From positions 1-64,000 of the forward strand of contig JASAND010030444.1 of the NCBI GenBank assembly GCA_030248195.1: DNA of 64,000 bases, in the 5' to 3' direction. The position numbers and the translations under genes are program-made. Below the pieces are notes generated by a model. That model was not told the origin of the DNA and ran no database searches. It worked only from the letters and a program-made list of their open reading frames with translations. Below, in pieces: positions 44,624-57,545 of this stretch; within the stretch, counting starts at the first letter, position 1; each line of letters begins with the position of its first letter. This DNA is from Trissonchulus latispiculum. Lineage: Eukaryota; Nematoda; Enoplea; Enoplida; Ironidae.

Positions 44624-45028
44624 CTCCGTTCCTGTTCCCGTTCCTGTTCCCGTTCCTGTTCCCGTTCCTGTTCCCGTTCCTGTTCCTGTTCCTGGTCCCG
44701 TTCCTGTTCCCGTTCCTGTTCCCGTTCCTGTTCCCGTTCCTGTTCCTGTTCCTGGTCCCGTTCCTGTTCCCGTTCCTGTTCCCGTTCCTGTTCCTGTTCC
44801 TGGTCCCGTTCCTGTTCCTGTTCCTGGTCCCGTTCCTGTTCCCGTTCCTGTTCCCGTTCCTGTTCCCGTTCCTGTTCCTGTTCCTGGTCCCGTTCCTGTT
44901 CCCGTTCCTGTTCCCGTTCCTGTTCCCGTTCCTGTTCCTGTTCCTGGTCCCGTTCCTGTTCCCGTTCCTGTTCCCGTTCCTGTTCCTGTTCCTGGTCCCG
45001 TTCCTGTTCCTGTTCCTGGTCCCGTTCC
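44624..45028. repeat. Hexamer minisatellite TTCCYG with higher-order units
   Basis: About 400 bases of TTCCTG and TTCCCG hexamers. A longer unit is visible: two to four TTCCTGTTCCCG pairs, then TTCCTGTTCCTGTTCCTGGTCCCG, repeated seven times. All six frames are open and give FLFP or EREQ repeats, which are artefacts. Confidence 0.97.
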
Positions 45029-45486
45029 ATAATGTTTTCTGCTATAGTTTTTGATCTCAAAAAATCTTCAACCCCGAGATGAGATTAGCTGCTTTTTCAA
45101 TGATTAAGCTTTGTAATGTTGTAACTGTTGAATGTAGCTGTTGAATCGATAAGCAAATTTTATTGGACTGCTTGAAATTGGCCGAGGAAAGTTCTGTGCG
45201 ACGTTCGCTTTCTGAAGGGCAGTAACTAAATGTTTATCTAGATTGAGAATACTTCGTATTTTGGTAAGCTCTGGTAGCTAAAATTTCCCCAACATATTGA
45301 TAAAAATGAAACAGACCATATCTTTTTCACAGTAAATATTTGTGTATAAATAGTAAAAAGTAAGCAAATACACGGTTTAAAAACACGTTCATAGCTTTGT
45401 GCAGTTAAAAATATTAAGTTTTTACAGCAATTGCCAAAAAAATAAAAAATCGTGTGATTTTAGCTTTTTTATCAAAAATACCAATT

Positions 45487-45556
45487 GGAACCGGAACCGG
45501 TAGTCAAGAACCGGAACCGGAACCGGTTTCAAAAATCGGAACCGGTCCCAGCACTA
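45487..45556. mobile_element. Single end of a GGAACC-type hAT element
   Basis: GGAACCGG words end in CGGAACCGGTCCCAGCACTA, close to but distinct from the hAT-1 end (CCCAACTCTA). No partner end was found, so it is a fragment or a related family. Confidence 0.6.
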
Positions 45557-46631
45557 TTTGAATTGTTTCCAAGATCTTATGTTTACGTCCATTCTTGCAT
45601 AATCCGTGCCCCATGGCGACGTTTTGATAATGGTGGCATCTTGATCTGTGAGCGAAGGATTTTGACACCCTTATCTTACGGTTATTACGAAAACCATAAT
45701 CCACCCCAATCCATCCGTTTATCCACCATAATAAATTGCTGTGTTCAGGGAAAACTAAGCAAGAAAATGTTGTACGGAAGAAGAGCACGAAAGAAGTCAC
45801 TCACGATCTTAATTAGGCAAAAACAATTTTAAAACCAGTTCGCCAAGATAGCACATTTAAATTTAAATTATTGAAATTTGAAAGTCGGGACTCGGAAAGT
45901 TAGAATCAAACTCATACTACAGCTTAAAGACAGCTAAATAATAACAAAAAACTAAAATAAATCCTGATAAGTTTTAATGAAAAAAAGGTTTAAAAATGGT
46001 AGATTTTAGTAAATTAAAAATTAAAAAACGAAACATTACGCTTGATATATTTGGATTAAACAGCTTCTTTTTTTTTAAAATAAAATATGACGCGTGGAAG
46101 AAGTTATTCCAGATAGTAGTTAGCCAAAATTCTTAATTGTTTAATTAAGTACTGAACTAAATTAAATGGTCAGGGATTGAATGTGAACCATTTTACTTCT
46201 ATTTATCATAAAGTTTTCAGTATTTTCAGCCAGCGGGAAGGAGGAGAAAAGGAGAAGGGGGGGATATGGGGGATTTTGCAATTAATTTAGCAAGTGATGA
46301 AGATGACAAATTTCTCAGAAAATATATATAACTACAGGAGGCAGCAACACCACTCTCTGGTTTTCTTCGTGCCTCAATACAACTTAGCCCGCCTTTGCGC
46401 AAAACCAAAATTGAGAAAAAATAAGAAATTGGATTTAGAATATGCCGCAGAAGAAAGAGAAAAGGGCGCGGGTATCGCTAGGCTTTTTTAACCAGTTTTA
46501 GCCACGAAATATGAGCGTGTTTGCCTACTTTGAGGCAGAATTTAGAATGAAGCAGGAATCCCCGGACAGTTTATAGCACTGCTTACAACTCTCGCATTAG
46601 AAAAACGCGTTTAAACAAAAGGACTTTTGAC

Positions 46632-46760
46632 GGAAGGGTAGAGTAGAGTAGACTTAAAATTAACTCTTTTTTAACTCGTTTTAACTCCACTCGAGCTTGA
46701 ACTCAAGTTTTCCTCCTTCAACTCTTTCGTGAAGAGGTGGAATTTTATTTTTATTCTTTT
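46632..46760. mobile_element. Fragment related to the GAGTTAAA MITE
   Basis: GGGTAGAGTAGAGTAGACTTAAAATTAACTC and ACTCGTTTTAACTCC resemble the right end of the element at 50004-51072. Only one end is recognisable. Confidence 0.5.
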
Positions 46761-46833
46761 TTTTATTTTTTCTATTGTTTAAAAAAAAAGGTACTTAGGT
46801 ATCAACCCAACCCCCCACCCATCCATGCACTAA

Positions 46834-49800
46834 AAGAAACAATAGGCTTATTTTCGTAAGACCTATGGTCTATTTCCTATTTTCGTTTGACGCATTTTGT
46901 CATGTAACGTATATTACCAATTTTCGCCTAAGCTAACAATAGGAAATAGGAAATAGGCTAACGGCGCTAAAAAGATAAAAGAATGCCGCCTGACCAATCG
47001 CATCACTGTTCGTATACTGATTGGTTTTGGTTTCTAAGCTGTTAATAGACGTTTGAATAAAACTGAAATCGCAATGTACAAACAACTGTGTAAGCAATAC
47101 TGTAATGAGCAATACAATTAGCTGATTAATTAATTAGCTAAAAAATATTATTTTTATTGTGGTTTATTTAACTTTCCCAAATTCAAAAGCATGTTATAAG
47201 TAATTTTTCTATATTGCTACGTTGATATACAAGTCTTTCTTTAACGACATGGACTTTAACTACAACAGGAAAAAAGTTTTATGCGCGCACTTCCTCAAAA
47301 TTTGTTGACTAACTGGAAACGAGTCTACTTATAGGGATGAGTTGCCTAACTGGGGTGTCGACAAACTGGAGAACTCACAAACTGGGGATACGACAAGCTA
47401 TACACCGAAACACAGGTCCGGTTTTGGAAATACCTTAGGCCAGATAAGTTTTCTTCCTTGAACGCGGTTGAATTTTCGCTGGATTCAAGTCAAGGTGGAT
47501 ATGAGATTAGTTTCTGATTTTTTTGAATCGTTAGGTACCATTACGCAAAAATTGTCTACAATTGACTAATGTACACTGGTTCAAATTTTGAAAATTTAAT
47601 AAAACTTTGTTCAGAATTTCGTCACTTCTTCGTTAGTACACCCCTCTACTGTATATGCGTGTCTGTACATAAGAGTATGACAAGCGTCAAGCTGGCTACA
47701 TCCGATGGGCGCTATCGGCTGACCCCTCCCCCATAAATCAGACCCCCCTCATCCCGTCCCTATAACATGTACGGGGTCCAACCAAACTGGGGATTGGGCT
47801 CCTGCTTGTATATTTTGTACACAGATGTGTAAATCATACAAGCTTAAACCCGCTACACAAATTGGGCCCTCGTCAAGCTTAGCATGTAGGGTAAAACGGG
47901 GTAATAAGGGACAAAAACGTTTTGCATTTCCAAAGATTTCACTAAGATGAAAGATTAAACCTTTCTATCTGGTTCAATACGCAACCAAATTTTATGATTT
48001 ATGTATCAAATTGAAGATTTGTTTGTTCCGAATTTTTTGCTATAGTGTTTATTTTGCTCAAGTAAAAAAATTTTGGAATATGTAAATAAAATTGGAAAAG
48101 ATTGCCATTTTTTCGAAAACCGGGTTTTAAGGGACATAATCAGGGATATTAAGGGACAGCATATGATTTGTGTGTAAATTGGCCTTACTGTTTAGCCCAC
48201 TAACACTCCAGCTAAATATCAAAATTTGAATAATTTCAAAATAGGTCTAAATACCTCAAGACTTTGAATTTATGCTATTTAAGCCTCAAGATTTTCAAAA
48301 CTTCAAAAAATTTTAAATTTTAAATTTTTTAAAATTTTAAATTTTTATAAAAAATCTTTTTCTTGATAGAGTCTATGATTCTGAACATTTTTTATCATTG
48401 CACCATTTGTTGAAAATGCTTCCTGCGTTTACTATAGCAGTTTTAAAGTTTGAAGATCAAAGAGTTCTGCCGCTTTCAAAAGTTTTACTCAAATTGGGAA
48501 TTAATCACGAATTTTGGTTGCATCACAGTCATTAATCTGATATTAGCTAAAAATCATTTGGGTATTCAGATCTGTGTTTTGACCTAAGCTCAAATATAGA
48601 GCCAATCTATTACCTATCTATCTATTCTATCTATTACCAATCTATTCTTGCCATATTGGGTAGTGAAAGTCTTTCTTAAAGTTTTTGTAAACTAGAACTA
48701 CATAAGAGTGCACTGAAGCTGAAAATAATGACAGTGCAGATTGACTGCCAACTAGATACTAGAGCTACAATTGAGGATTAATTGGTAGCTAAATAACTTA
48801 TTTTACAATTGTTCCCTCTAAAAAGCATTGAAACGGCTGGAACTTCCTGCCTGGAAGCGGTGGAAACTCTAAAAACAGCTAACCAGCAAATACAGATGGA
48901 GGTAGACGGTGAATGCAAACAGGATTATTCAACTCCTCTCAATGGTCTCGTTTCGACTTAGGAAATTATCGGGATTCGGGATACGTCACACTAACAGAAT
49001 GAGCTTGGGGTCCGATCAAAGGCCAGATCCATTCGGATCTTATTCGGTATCTTAAAAAGGCTGCATTCCCTGCTTTCCGTTCCAGGCTGGAAATTCCAGC
49101 CGTTTTAATGCTGTTTAGAAGGCACAATAATAAAATCAAGATATTTTAGCTCCCAATTTTAGCTCTAGTATGTATCTAGTTGGCAGTCTATCTGCACTGT
49201 CATTATTTTCAGCTTTAGTGCACTCTTATGTAGTTCTAGATTACAAGAACTTTAAGAAAGGCTTTCACTACCCAATATGGCAAGAATAGATTGGGTAAGG
49301 ACCACTGCACCATGCATTGCCAAAGAAAAACTGTATAACCTTCCGCAAAACTGGTGAAGATAAATGCTGACGTGCAACCAACATTCTATTTAATAGCTAT
49401 ATTTGAACTTATAATCCAAATATATTTCCCTTTATATTTTAAAATATTTCAAATTTCCGCTCAAAATTGATTATACTTCACTGTCTGAGAACAAATTATG
49501 AGGAAGTGCGCACATAAAACTTTTTTCAGTTGTAGTTAAAGTTCATGTCGTTAAAGAAAGACTTGTATATCAACGTAGCAATATAGAAATTACTTATAAC
49601 ATGCTTTTGAATTTGGGAACGTTAAATAAACCACAATAAAAATAATACTTTTTAGCTAATTAATTAATCAGCTAATTGTATTGCTCATTACAGTATTGCT
49701 TACACAGTTGTTTGTACATTGCGATTTCAGTTTTATTCAAACGTCTATTAACAGCTTAGAAACCAAAACCAATCAGTATACGAGCAGTGATGCGATTGGT

Positions 49801-49968
49801 CAGGCGGCATTCTTTTATCTTTTTAGCGCCGTTAGCCTATTTCCTATTTCCTATTGTTAGCTTAGGCGAAAATTGGTAATATACGTTACATGACAAAATG
49901 CGTCAAACAAAAATAGGAAATAGACCATAGGTCTTACGAAAATAAGCCTATTGTTCTATATTTACGTG
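46834..49968. mobile_element. 3.1-kb element with ~480-bp terminal inverted repeats
   Basis: 46838-47315 and 49485-49958 are reverse complements with few differences. Markers are ACAATAGGCTTATTTTCG at the outer ends, CCTATTTCCTATT, and GTGCGCAC near the inner ends. The 2.2-kb interior has no transposase-like frame and itself contains a palindrome. A long-TIR (foldback or MULE-like) non-autonomous element is the best description. Confidence 0.85.
48640..49296. repeat. Inner palindrome nested in the 3.1-kb element
   Basis: About 220-base arms (outer ends CTTGCCATATTGGGTAGTG and CACTACCCAATATGGCAAG) pair around a ~210-base loop. This makes a hairpin inside a hairpin. Confidence 0.85.
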
Positions 49969-50003
49969 CAGGAATAGGATGGCGGTTGGGTCCCTTGACA
50001 CTA

Positions 50004-51072
50004 AGGGCCTTTTCGCGAATGGGTTAAACGATTTAAAATTTACTCGATCCTTTTCGCGAATGAGTTAAAAGAGTTAAATTTAACTCGCCGAGTTAAGCAG
50101 AGTTAAAATTTTTAACCCTTCGGTCATTCGCGAAAAGAGTTAAAAATTAAGTCTTTTAACTCTACTCTTTTCGTGAATGACATGTAGAGTTAAAACGCTG
50201 CAGAGTAAAATTTAACTCTACCCTTTTCGCGAATGGGTTAAATTTAACTCTTTTAACTCGCTCGCGACATTTTACACTGAATTTTAACCCCCGTCTCAGC
50301 ACGCGGGTTAAACGAGTTAAAAATCTTATACGCTTTGCACTATTATTGCCACGTTTTGCGCACATAATAAAGCTTTAAGTATGACAAGATAATCCAACCA
50401 ATGAAAGAACAGTACGTAATTTCATTGGATGGTTCATAATACTTCAAAATTGATTAAACTTTTGCCAACATTCTGCTGAATTATTCACACTAAAGCAACA
50501 AAATATTTAATAAAATAGAAAATAGATGGAAAATTGTTTAAACATGCTGCTTTATTAGAAATAATAATTAATTAGGATTAATTATAGGAGCTAATACTAA
50601 TTATAAATAAACATTAAATTATAAATTATTTTTGCCAGGTATCCATTTCAAGTGAAATTTGAAATCTGTTTATGAAATTTAATTTAATAAAATGTTTATC
50701 TATTTAATTTTATAAATTTATTTTTTAATTAAATAATTAAATAAATAATTCATTTATTAATTAGTTTTTTATTTTAACTCTTCTCGCGAATGCACTGTGT
50801 TCATTTTGACTTCTCCCGTTCTACTCTTTTAACTCTTTTCGCGAATGCAGAAAGTTAATTTTAACTCTCCAGTTTTAATTCTTTTAACTCTTTTCGCGAA
50901 TGCGCAGAGTTAATTTTAACTCTTCGAATTTTAAATCTTATTCCATTTTTAACCCTGTAGAGTTAAAAGAGTTAAAAACATGCAGAGTTAAAATTAACTC
51001 CATGCATTCATGAAAAGGGTTAAAAGAGTTAATTTTAACTCTACTCTACTCTACCCATTCGCGAAAGGGCCC
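50004..51072. mobile_element. GAGTTAAA / TTTTCGCGAATG-rich MITE, Harbinger-like ends
   Basis: Ends GGGCCTTTTCGCGAATGGG and the complement of GGGCCCTTTCGCGAATGGG, flanked by TAA duplications (50001-50003 and 51073-51075). The interior subterminal zones repeat GAGTTAAAA and CTTTTCGCGAATG many times around an AT-rich core (50380-50760). GGGCC ends with a TAA duplication fit PIF/Harbinger. No transposase. Confidence 0.88.
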
Positions 51073-51075
51073 TAA

Positions 51076-54000
51076 GATTAATTTTATCGTTGATATAATA
51101 TGTACAGCTAGCTAGTTTGTAGGGTATATATATATATATATACGAAAAAGATTTAGGTATATGAAATATGAATACGGTTCTGTTTTATAAACTAGCTAAT
51201 AACTTTTACAAATTCAAACATTACTCGACTAATATTGTTTAGCTGTGAAGCAGCTAACCATCCCATCATCTACCATTAGTTTTGGATTTGTTTGGACGGT
51301 TCCTTTATCAATATCCTACTTTGGCAGGGGATAAGCTATATTTTTAGTTTAAACTTTTTAAGAATTTTATCTACGTACTTGAACAGAAATGATAACTGAC
51401 TGGTGAAAGTTGTTGAAGACTTTGAGTGATTGTCTTCTTGGTCTCTCCCATTGGATGACTGGCCATTAAAATGGAGATTTTATGGCATAATTGCCGGAAT
51501 GGAGTGCTGTAAATTGGAATTGAAGAATGAGTGTTGGAGTTGAAAAATGCTTTCATCTAAAATCAAAATAGCACTCTCACAGTGTGTCTGACATTCCTTT
51601 TCAAATATTTCTAAAATTGCTCAGCTTAAAGCGTTAAATATTGCTGTACATGATAAAAACAACCAGTCAACATTAGGTTAATTTCGAGCGTCATTAGAAC
51701 TTTGTTATTTTAACTCCTTGAAGTTTTTGAGGTGAGAAATAGCCTTTAAAAGGGAGGCCGCTGTTGCGAGAAGTAAGATAATTTAGCATATCTATAAATG
51801 AAGATATTAAAGATGAAAAATTATGGGCATAGAGGGACCCTTAGAACAAACTAACTGCCTTTCTTCATATTTCCTGTGTGGCAGACTGGAAAAATGTTGC
51901 CCCTTGTTTAAGGAGATTGTATTGCAAGACGGGAAAGCTTTCATCGTTCAAGACGAAGATTTGAATTGATAAAATGATGAACTATCGGTAATTTCAATTC
52001 ATCCAATCAGGTTGTGGCATTGCGCTTCTGCGTTCGTACGCAGAACCCCAAGAGGGCGTAGTTTTACACAGCTTTAATGGTTTTAGACAAAAAGTTTCTC
52101 AATCTGTTACTCAATTAGGTTTTTGCAAGTGCACTTAATATAATGGTTCCTTTTGACGTGATGTTTGAAAGCTTTTTGACTCTGATGATAGTTCTCAACT
52201 TTGGGTATATCCATCGATCGGTTTCATCGCAGACACGCTGTGCTGAACAGCGTGCCCGGCACTGAACCACAGCTACATACTTTGTGATGTCAACAGGGTT
52301 TAATTATCTACGCAAAGGAGGCGTAGCGTAACACTGAGTCAATGAGCTGCTTTTCCTCTTTATAGCGTAACGGTGCTTACTGCTTATGAGTTGTGATCCA
52401 GAATACAAAAATGCTTGGATATGATTCTAATCGGGATATGTTTCAGATTTGTCAATCCCCTTTCGGGAAGGGATGGTTGAAAAACTCCTCCCCTATGGAA
52501 ATGTTTTATTGCTGAATAAATTTTTCCTGCTGCGCCTCAGCGCAGCAGGTCTCTTATGTTTGCTCTGCCATCTTGGTTCCCACGCAACGACATGCAAAAC
52601 ATAGGTCTTTGCATGAAAGCGTGTAAACGGCAAAGCATGATTTACACTACAGTCCGATTTCAAAACGGCTATGACTCACAAAGCAAATAAAATCAGAAAG
52701 ATCGCTAATTCATTAAAAGAAACAAGTTTATTCTTCACTGACAGGCTAAAGATTTCTTTCAACATTTTGCAGACGACCTGACCATTTTGAAGAACAAAAT
52801 TTTATGTGAAGTTAATGTTAAGTTCAGATGGAACGGTTTTAAATCTCAGTCAATAAGTAAAACATGCGAACATTGCAAATTTATGAAAGTTGTATTTCTT
52901 TTACAGTTTATTGAAGGCTTGGTAAGGATTTGCTTGCATAATTGCATTCTGCTTAATTTCCCAGTAACTTCAACTTTAAAATAGTTTCCGCTGCGCAGCA
53001 GGCCTACAATTTATGGAAATGTTCTTTCGACAACATGTAATCTTTTGCAGACAATATTGCTTGTTTAAACTTAAATTTTGTTGGCAATCAGAGACAAGTC
53101 AGCCGAGATTTGTAGTCGATTACATTTTCAAAAGATTGCATCTGCATTTGCTCACTTCCGAATTAGGTCCCTTTATGAAATCAAACTGTATCATTTACCG
53201 ACATCTTCAGATGCACACGGTTTGCAACAGGGATGATTTCTGCAATCTTAGTGCTTATCCGTCCCCCCCCGATCGAACGGGGAAGTGTGTTAGTATTCTT
53301 TATTAAATTCTTAAGCGGAAGACAAAGACCAATTTTTCTGAATCATTTATTATTAAGCTTTAATTATTTATTCCTTTCGTTCTATATCTGTAACATTCCC
53401 CGAAACCTTCACCGGAAAAGGGAGAAAGGAAACCCAATACGTGTTTATCCACTTTCCCTGACACTACCTACGCTTTATTTCTTTTTTTCAAAAATTCTAA
53501 AATTTTTGGTCTACTGCACATCGGCTTGTCAGTCTTACGTTTTTTGTTGTCAATCAAAGGTTTTTCTCCATTTACGATGGAAACAGAAGCAAAGTTAAAA
53601 GGCGTGCGTTGTGTTAAGGCTCTGCTCTGATCGAATAAAGATATGTATAATTATCTTCAACCAATTAAATTTTTGAATACTTCTATGTCTAAATGAATTC
53701 TTTAGATTACAAGCTGAAAAACTACCTAAGAAAACTAGTTTAGATTTCAGACTTCTTTTCTTGCATAATCGGTTACTGGATGACAAAAATAAAATAAGCA
53801 AAACAGATTTAATTTGTTTGCATTTAATTAGTAGTCTCCACTTGAATAACTCTAATGTAGCTTGTGTGGAATGGTTAAATTTTAGTTTTAATACAACCTT
53901 ATTATAGAAAATCAAGGGTAATCAATCGTGTCTAATTCTTTGGTTTAGGATTATAGGCTGTTTTTCAGGTGGCTTAGTTTGAAGAACCTACTCCATAGAT

Positions 54001-54458
54001 GACGTAAGAAAAAGTCTTAGTCTAAGTTTGAAATTTTTTTAAATAGCCAGACATGTTATTTTTCTCACATCCCTGTCCGCGTTTTTCTTGATCCGTGCAT
54101 GGCCTGTAATTTTTTGCTTGTAGACTAAAAATTATATATTGAGACTACCAAGGCTGTAGCCAATATCCATAATAATTGCCTGTTGTTATTTTTATTCTGT
54201 CAGAAAGTGTGAAGATGAAACTCTGCACATTTGTGAGTTTTCGTACCTAGATTTGGTGCAATAATATAGGTTAACTATGTAAGTATAGAATGATTTTCGG
54301 AAAAATACTGCAAGTATATATATTGAGATTTATCAAAATTATATTTAAACCTTTTTGCTTTTTATGCTGCTGCTTAATTTTAATAGTTGCTGCTTAGCCA
54401 GATTTTTCTTTCCTATGCTTCTCTGCAGCTTATTCAAACACATAGTATAGGATCATGA
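51076..54458. other. No firm gene; one possible terminal exon near 51886-51969
   Basis: Mostly unremarkable AT-rich sequence with a short (TA)n at 51126-51142. After a fair acceptor (TTCCTGTGTGGCAG, ending 51885) the + strand reads LEKCCPLFKEIVLQDGKAF and so on to a TGA near 51969, which could be a last exon. I cannot find matching upstream exons and do not recognise the protein. Confidence 0.25.
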
Positions 54459-54605
54459 GTAGTGCTGTGGATCTGATTGGCGGATCGGATCGGTTCGACC
54501 GATCCGGGGTCGGATCAGATTGGATCGGATCGACAAATTTTCGGATCGCATCCGCCGGATTGATTTCTCCGGATCACTTGATTTCTCCAGATCGCCGATC
54601 CCGCA
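54459..54605. mobile_element. GATCGGATCGG-rich hAT-like single end
   Basis: AGTGCTGTGGATCTGATTGG is followed by dense GGATCGGATCGG words, the same architecture as the hAT-1 to hAT-3 ends. No partner end is found within reach. Confidence 0.45.
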
Positions 54606-55395
54606 AATTAGGCAAAATTTGAAATTTGTACCAATTTTTTACAACATTGCAAAACTTTATTTTCTTTCTCTGGATACATAAATTTTTTATATGTATACAC
54701 AAAAACAGTCAGATGGAATTTCTCTCTAATATTTTCTGCTAATTATAATTTTTGGACAGTCTGCTCCGCTAAACTCAGTGCCGCTGACTATTCTGGTAAT
54801 GATTAAAAGTTCTCAACTACTGGGAACGTTGTCTGAAATTGGAAGCAAGGTTTTCGCCCAATGCGTTTGTTCAGAAAGTCTCCGCAAGACACACTTTTGT
54901 ATATGCTGCTCTACAACCAAAATAGTATGTAGTGTACAAACTTCGGTGATTTATTGCAATTGCAAACTTATCTTTAAAGGCAACATCAACAATATATTTT
55001 TTAGAATCGCGCTGAAATGGAAATTTAGAATAACCCACATATCGGGATTGAATCATGGAAAGTATTTAATATTTAAAATTGATTATGTAGTTTATTAAAA
55101 ATATTTAATTTCTCCAAAATTTTACCACATTGAAAATTGTCTATCCATGAATCATGTGATTATATGGAGCCATTCCAGCCTCCAGGTGCATATTTTTGTA
55201 CTTGCGTTTGAGGACAGGGTATATTTAAAAGCTAGAGCTGGAACCAGTACCTGAAAGTATAGCAACTTCTCGAGTTCACTATTTCGGGAACAGGGCACAT
55301 TTCTGGGATCTAGTTGCATTACAAAGATTGTTCAGCTCATCAAGACCTTTCGAGTCAATACCCATAGCTCCATAACTTAGAACTATAACTCCATA
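54606..55395. other. No gene recognised
   Basis: Open frames here are short and lack family motifs or splice context. I see nothing else in this stretch. Confidence 0.4.
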
Positions 55396-55850
55396 ACTCC
55401 ATAACATAGAATTATCCATAACCTTATTGATTTAAGAATGGAAGATTTTTTCTGCTTAAACAATAATAGTGTTACTCGTGGGCATCCGTATAAATTGATA
55501 TTAAATCGTTCTCGCCTAGAAGTTAGAAAAAAATAATTTTTGTAATCGAGTTGTTCCAATTTGGAACTCTCTGAATGCCGACATAGTTTGTTCTGAATGC
55601 GTAAATGAATTTAAAAGAAAGCTTAATAATACCTCTCTATCTCAATTTGTGAAGGGACGGGGATTAGCAGCCGGGCAAACGGCTCACCCCGTTCCTTACC
55701 AACATTGATTAGTATATTTACTTATTTATGTGTTGTTTCTTGCTTTCCTTTCATACCTTATTAGTTGTTTTTACTTGTTGTTATTGCTCTTAAATGGTAT
55801 TGGTTGGTTGGTTAAATAAAAATGAATGAATGAATGAATGAATGAATGAC
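55396..55850 (+). pseudogene. LINE reverse-transcriptase 3' end relic
   Basis: Decayed CR1/L2-type C-terminus: MEDFFCLNNNSVTRGHPYKL, NRSRLEVRK, then after a frameshift RVVPIWNSLNADIVC, ECVNEFKRKLNN and KGRGLAAGQTAHP before a stop. It ends in ATGAATGAATGAATG, a LINE-type tandem tail at ~55822-55850. A different family from the relic in KICS2 intron 1. Confidence 0.82.
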
Positions 55851-56890
55851 TGGTGGTAATGGAAAACATTTAAATCAAGAAAAATCTTGTTGTCGTGAAT
55901 TTGGGAATCGAGTGCATTTTGGGAAATGATTGTATTATAAAACGTGTTCAGATTGTCACCGCCTTTTATGATAACCAGTAACTATATATCGTGAGAATTA
56001 AAACATTTAAATCTCGGAATTTTTAAAAACCGAAAATTTTTGAAAATTGGGTCCACTTTGGTTGAAAAGGTTGTAAAAGCAAAAATATTATATATGTAGT
56101 TCAACTGCACATGAGTCTGTTACTCTTTTCTTAATTTTTGCTACATATGTAGAAATTATTAATATTATTAGTATACTATGATTGGCGGTAGCTTATACGG
56201 TTACTTTAATGTAACACTAACTGGTATCGATAGTCTTCATCTAGGGAGCTGAAATCGCGGCGGCTGGTACATACTATGGCTAGGTTCCTTTGAGAAAATT
56301 ATGAAATTGCATTGAATGTGAATTTTATCACATTTCTCGTTAGCTCAGGATCAGCTTCAGTTTCTACAAATATTAACTTTCCTCCATTAGTGTGTGTTTT
56401 CGTTTATGTTATGTTTCCATTTCTGTTTCCTTTTTCCCTGCTCTATCGCCATTCTCAATCAACAAATTTTTAACACCATATAATTCAGGTATGCCATCAG
56501 CATAGGATTCACTTTTATTATCTATTTGTTCCGCTTTTGGCGTTTAAGCTCTGCTCCAATGGGCTTGTTTTCCTACATTTCACATTACTGATTCTGATGT
56601 TTTCAATTTTCTTAAGATTGGAGGCTAGGCTGAGTCAGTTTATGGAGATAGAAACGAAAGGAACGAAAGAAACTTCAAATAACACTATGTTTCTAGAATA
56701 CCATAAAACTGCTAAAATAAAGTAAGAGTTTATAATGGGAAGCGTTCGGACACTGAGCGTTTCCTAACTTCTCACTGTATCAAGGCTGCAGCAATATGCT
56801 CAAAACATTAAACGTAAAATCTCAGGGGCCTGTCAACCTGTAAATATAACATACGTTTCTGGTACTGCCGCACTTTGGTGACTAAAGCCA
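55851..56890. other. No gene recognised
   Basis: AT-rich, with no convincing exon or repeat. One open frame near 56537-56725 has a hydrophobic stretch but no ATG, splice context or family match. Confidence 0.4.
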
Positions 56891-56894
56891 CCTG

Positions 56895-57545
56895 TGTGAG
56901 GGTCTCCAGGCTTATGTCGATCTGAGTAGGGGCAAAGGTTTGCCTCTGTCTAAAGGATTAACTTAATGACTCTGTCCACTTGAATTCAGCAGGGGTCAAT
57001 TTCTTTCCAGTTCTACCAGTAGTCCAGTTTAACTCTGATGCACTGGACAAAAATAAAAGAGGGGTGAATGTTAAAAGAAAGTTTCTTTATATCTACAAAC
57101 TAGAGTTAAAAGTATTATGAATCAATATTTGTATAAATATTTGTATTCATGTTAATGCTTGGAGTTGTAAAATTTGAAAGTTGTTTGAAGTCATTTAGTT
57201 TTTTTCACTGAACTCTTAAATTGATTACACGTTTTTTTAATTTTTAATAACTAAAGAGCTAAAATACAACTTTGCAACAAATTATTTTAACAGCATTTTT
57301 GGTAATTAATAGTTGGATTCTTAACAATTTTAACTTTAGTTCGTAGATATGAAGAAACTTTCTTTTATCATTCACCCCTCTTTATTTTTGTCCAGTGCAT
57401 CAGAGTTAAACTGGACTATTGGCAGAACTTGAAAGAAATTGACCCCTGCTGATTTCAAGTGGACAGAGTCACTACGTTAATCCTTTAAATAGAAGAAAAC
57501 CTTTGCCCCTACTCAGATCGACATAAGCCGGTCTCCACAAGTGGT
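56895..57545. repeat. Palindromic element, ~220-bp arms
   Basis: 56895-57125 pairs with 57336-57545: TCGATCTGAGTAGGGGCAAA on the left against TTTGCCCCTACTCAGATCGA on the right, and ATGCACTGGACAAAAATAAA against TTTATTTTTGTCCAGTGCAT. The loop is AT-rich. No coding capacity. Confidence 0.88.

Larger units (their letters stand above)
43130..46573. repeat. Large interrupted palindrome downstream of KICS2
   Basis: 43130-44350 pairs with 45860-46573 in reverse complement once the MITE at 43463-44015 is removed. Outer ends read TTTATTGTCCGGGG and CCCCGGACAGTTTATA; inner ends read CTTTCCGAGTCCCGAC-like sequence. The ~1.5 kb loop holds a minisatellite and one end of a GGAACC-type hAT element. No gene is visible in arms or loop. 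Confidence 0.88.

Noticed and set aside
44500..45082. Three long frames giving FLFP, EREQ and RSCS repeats
   Set aside because: Artefacts of a hexamer minisatellite, open in several frames at once with no start context.
53013..53915. Several 90-120 codon frames on both strands
   Set aside because: AT-rich, no conserved motifs, overlapping on opposite strands, and no consistent splice sites.
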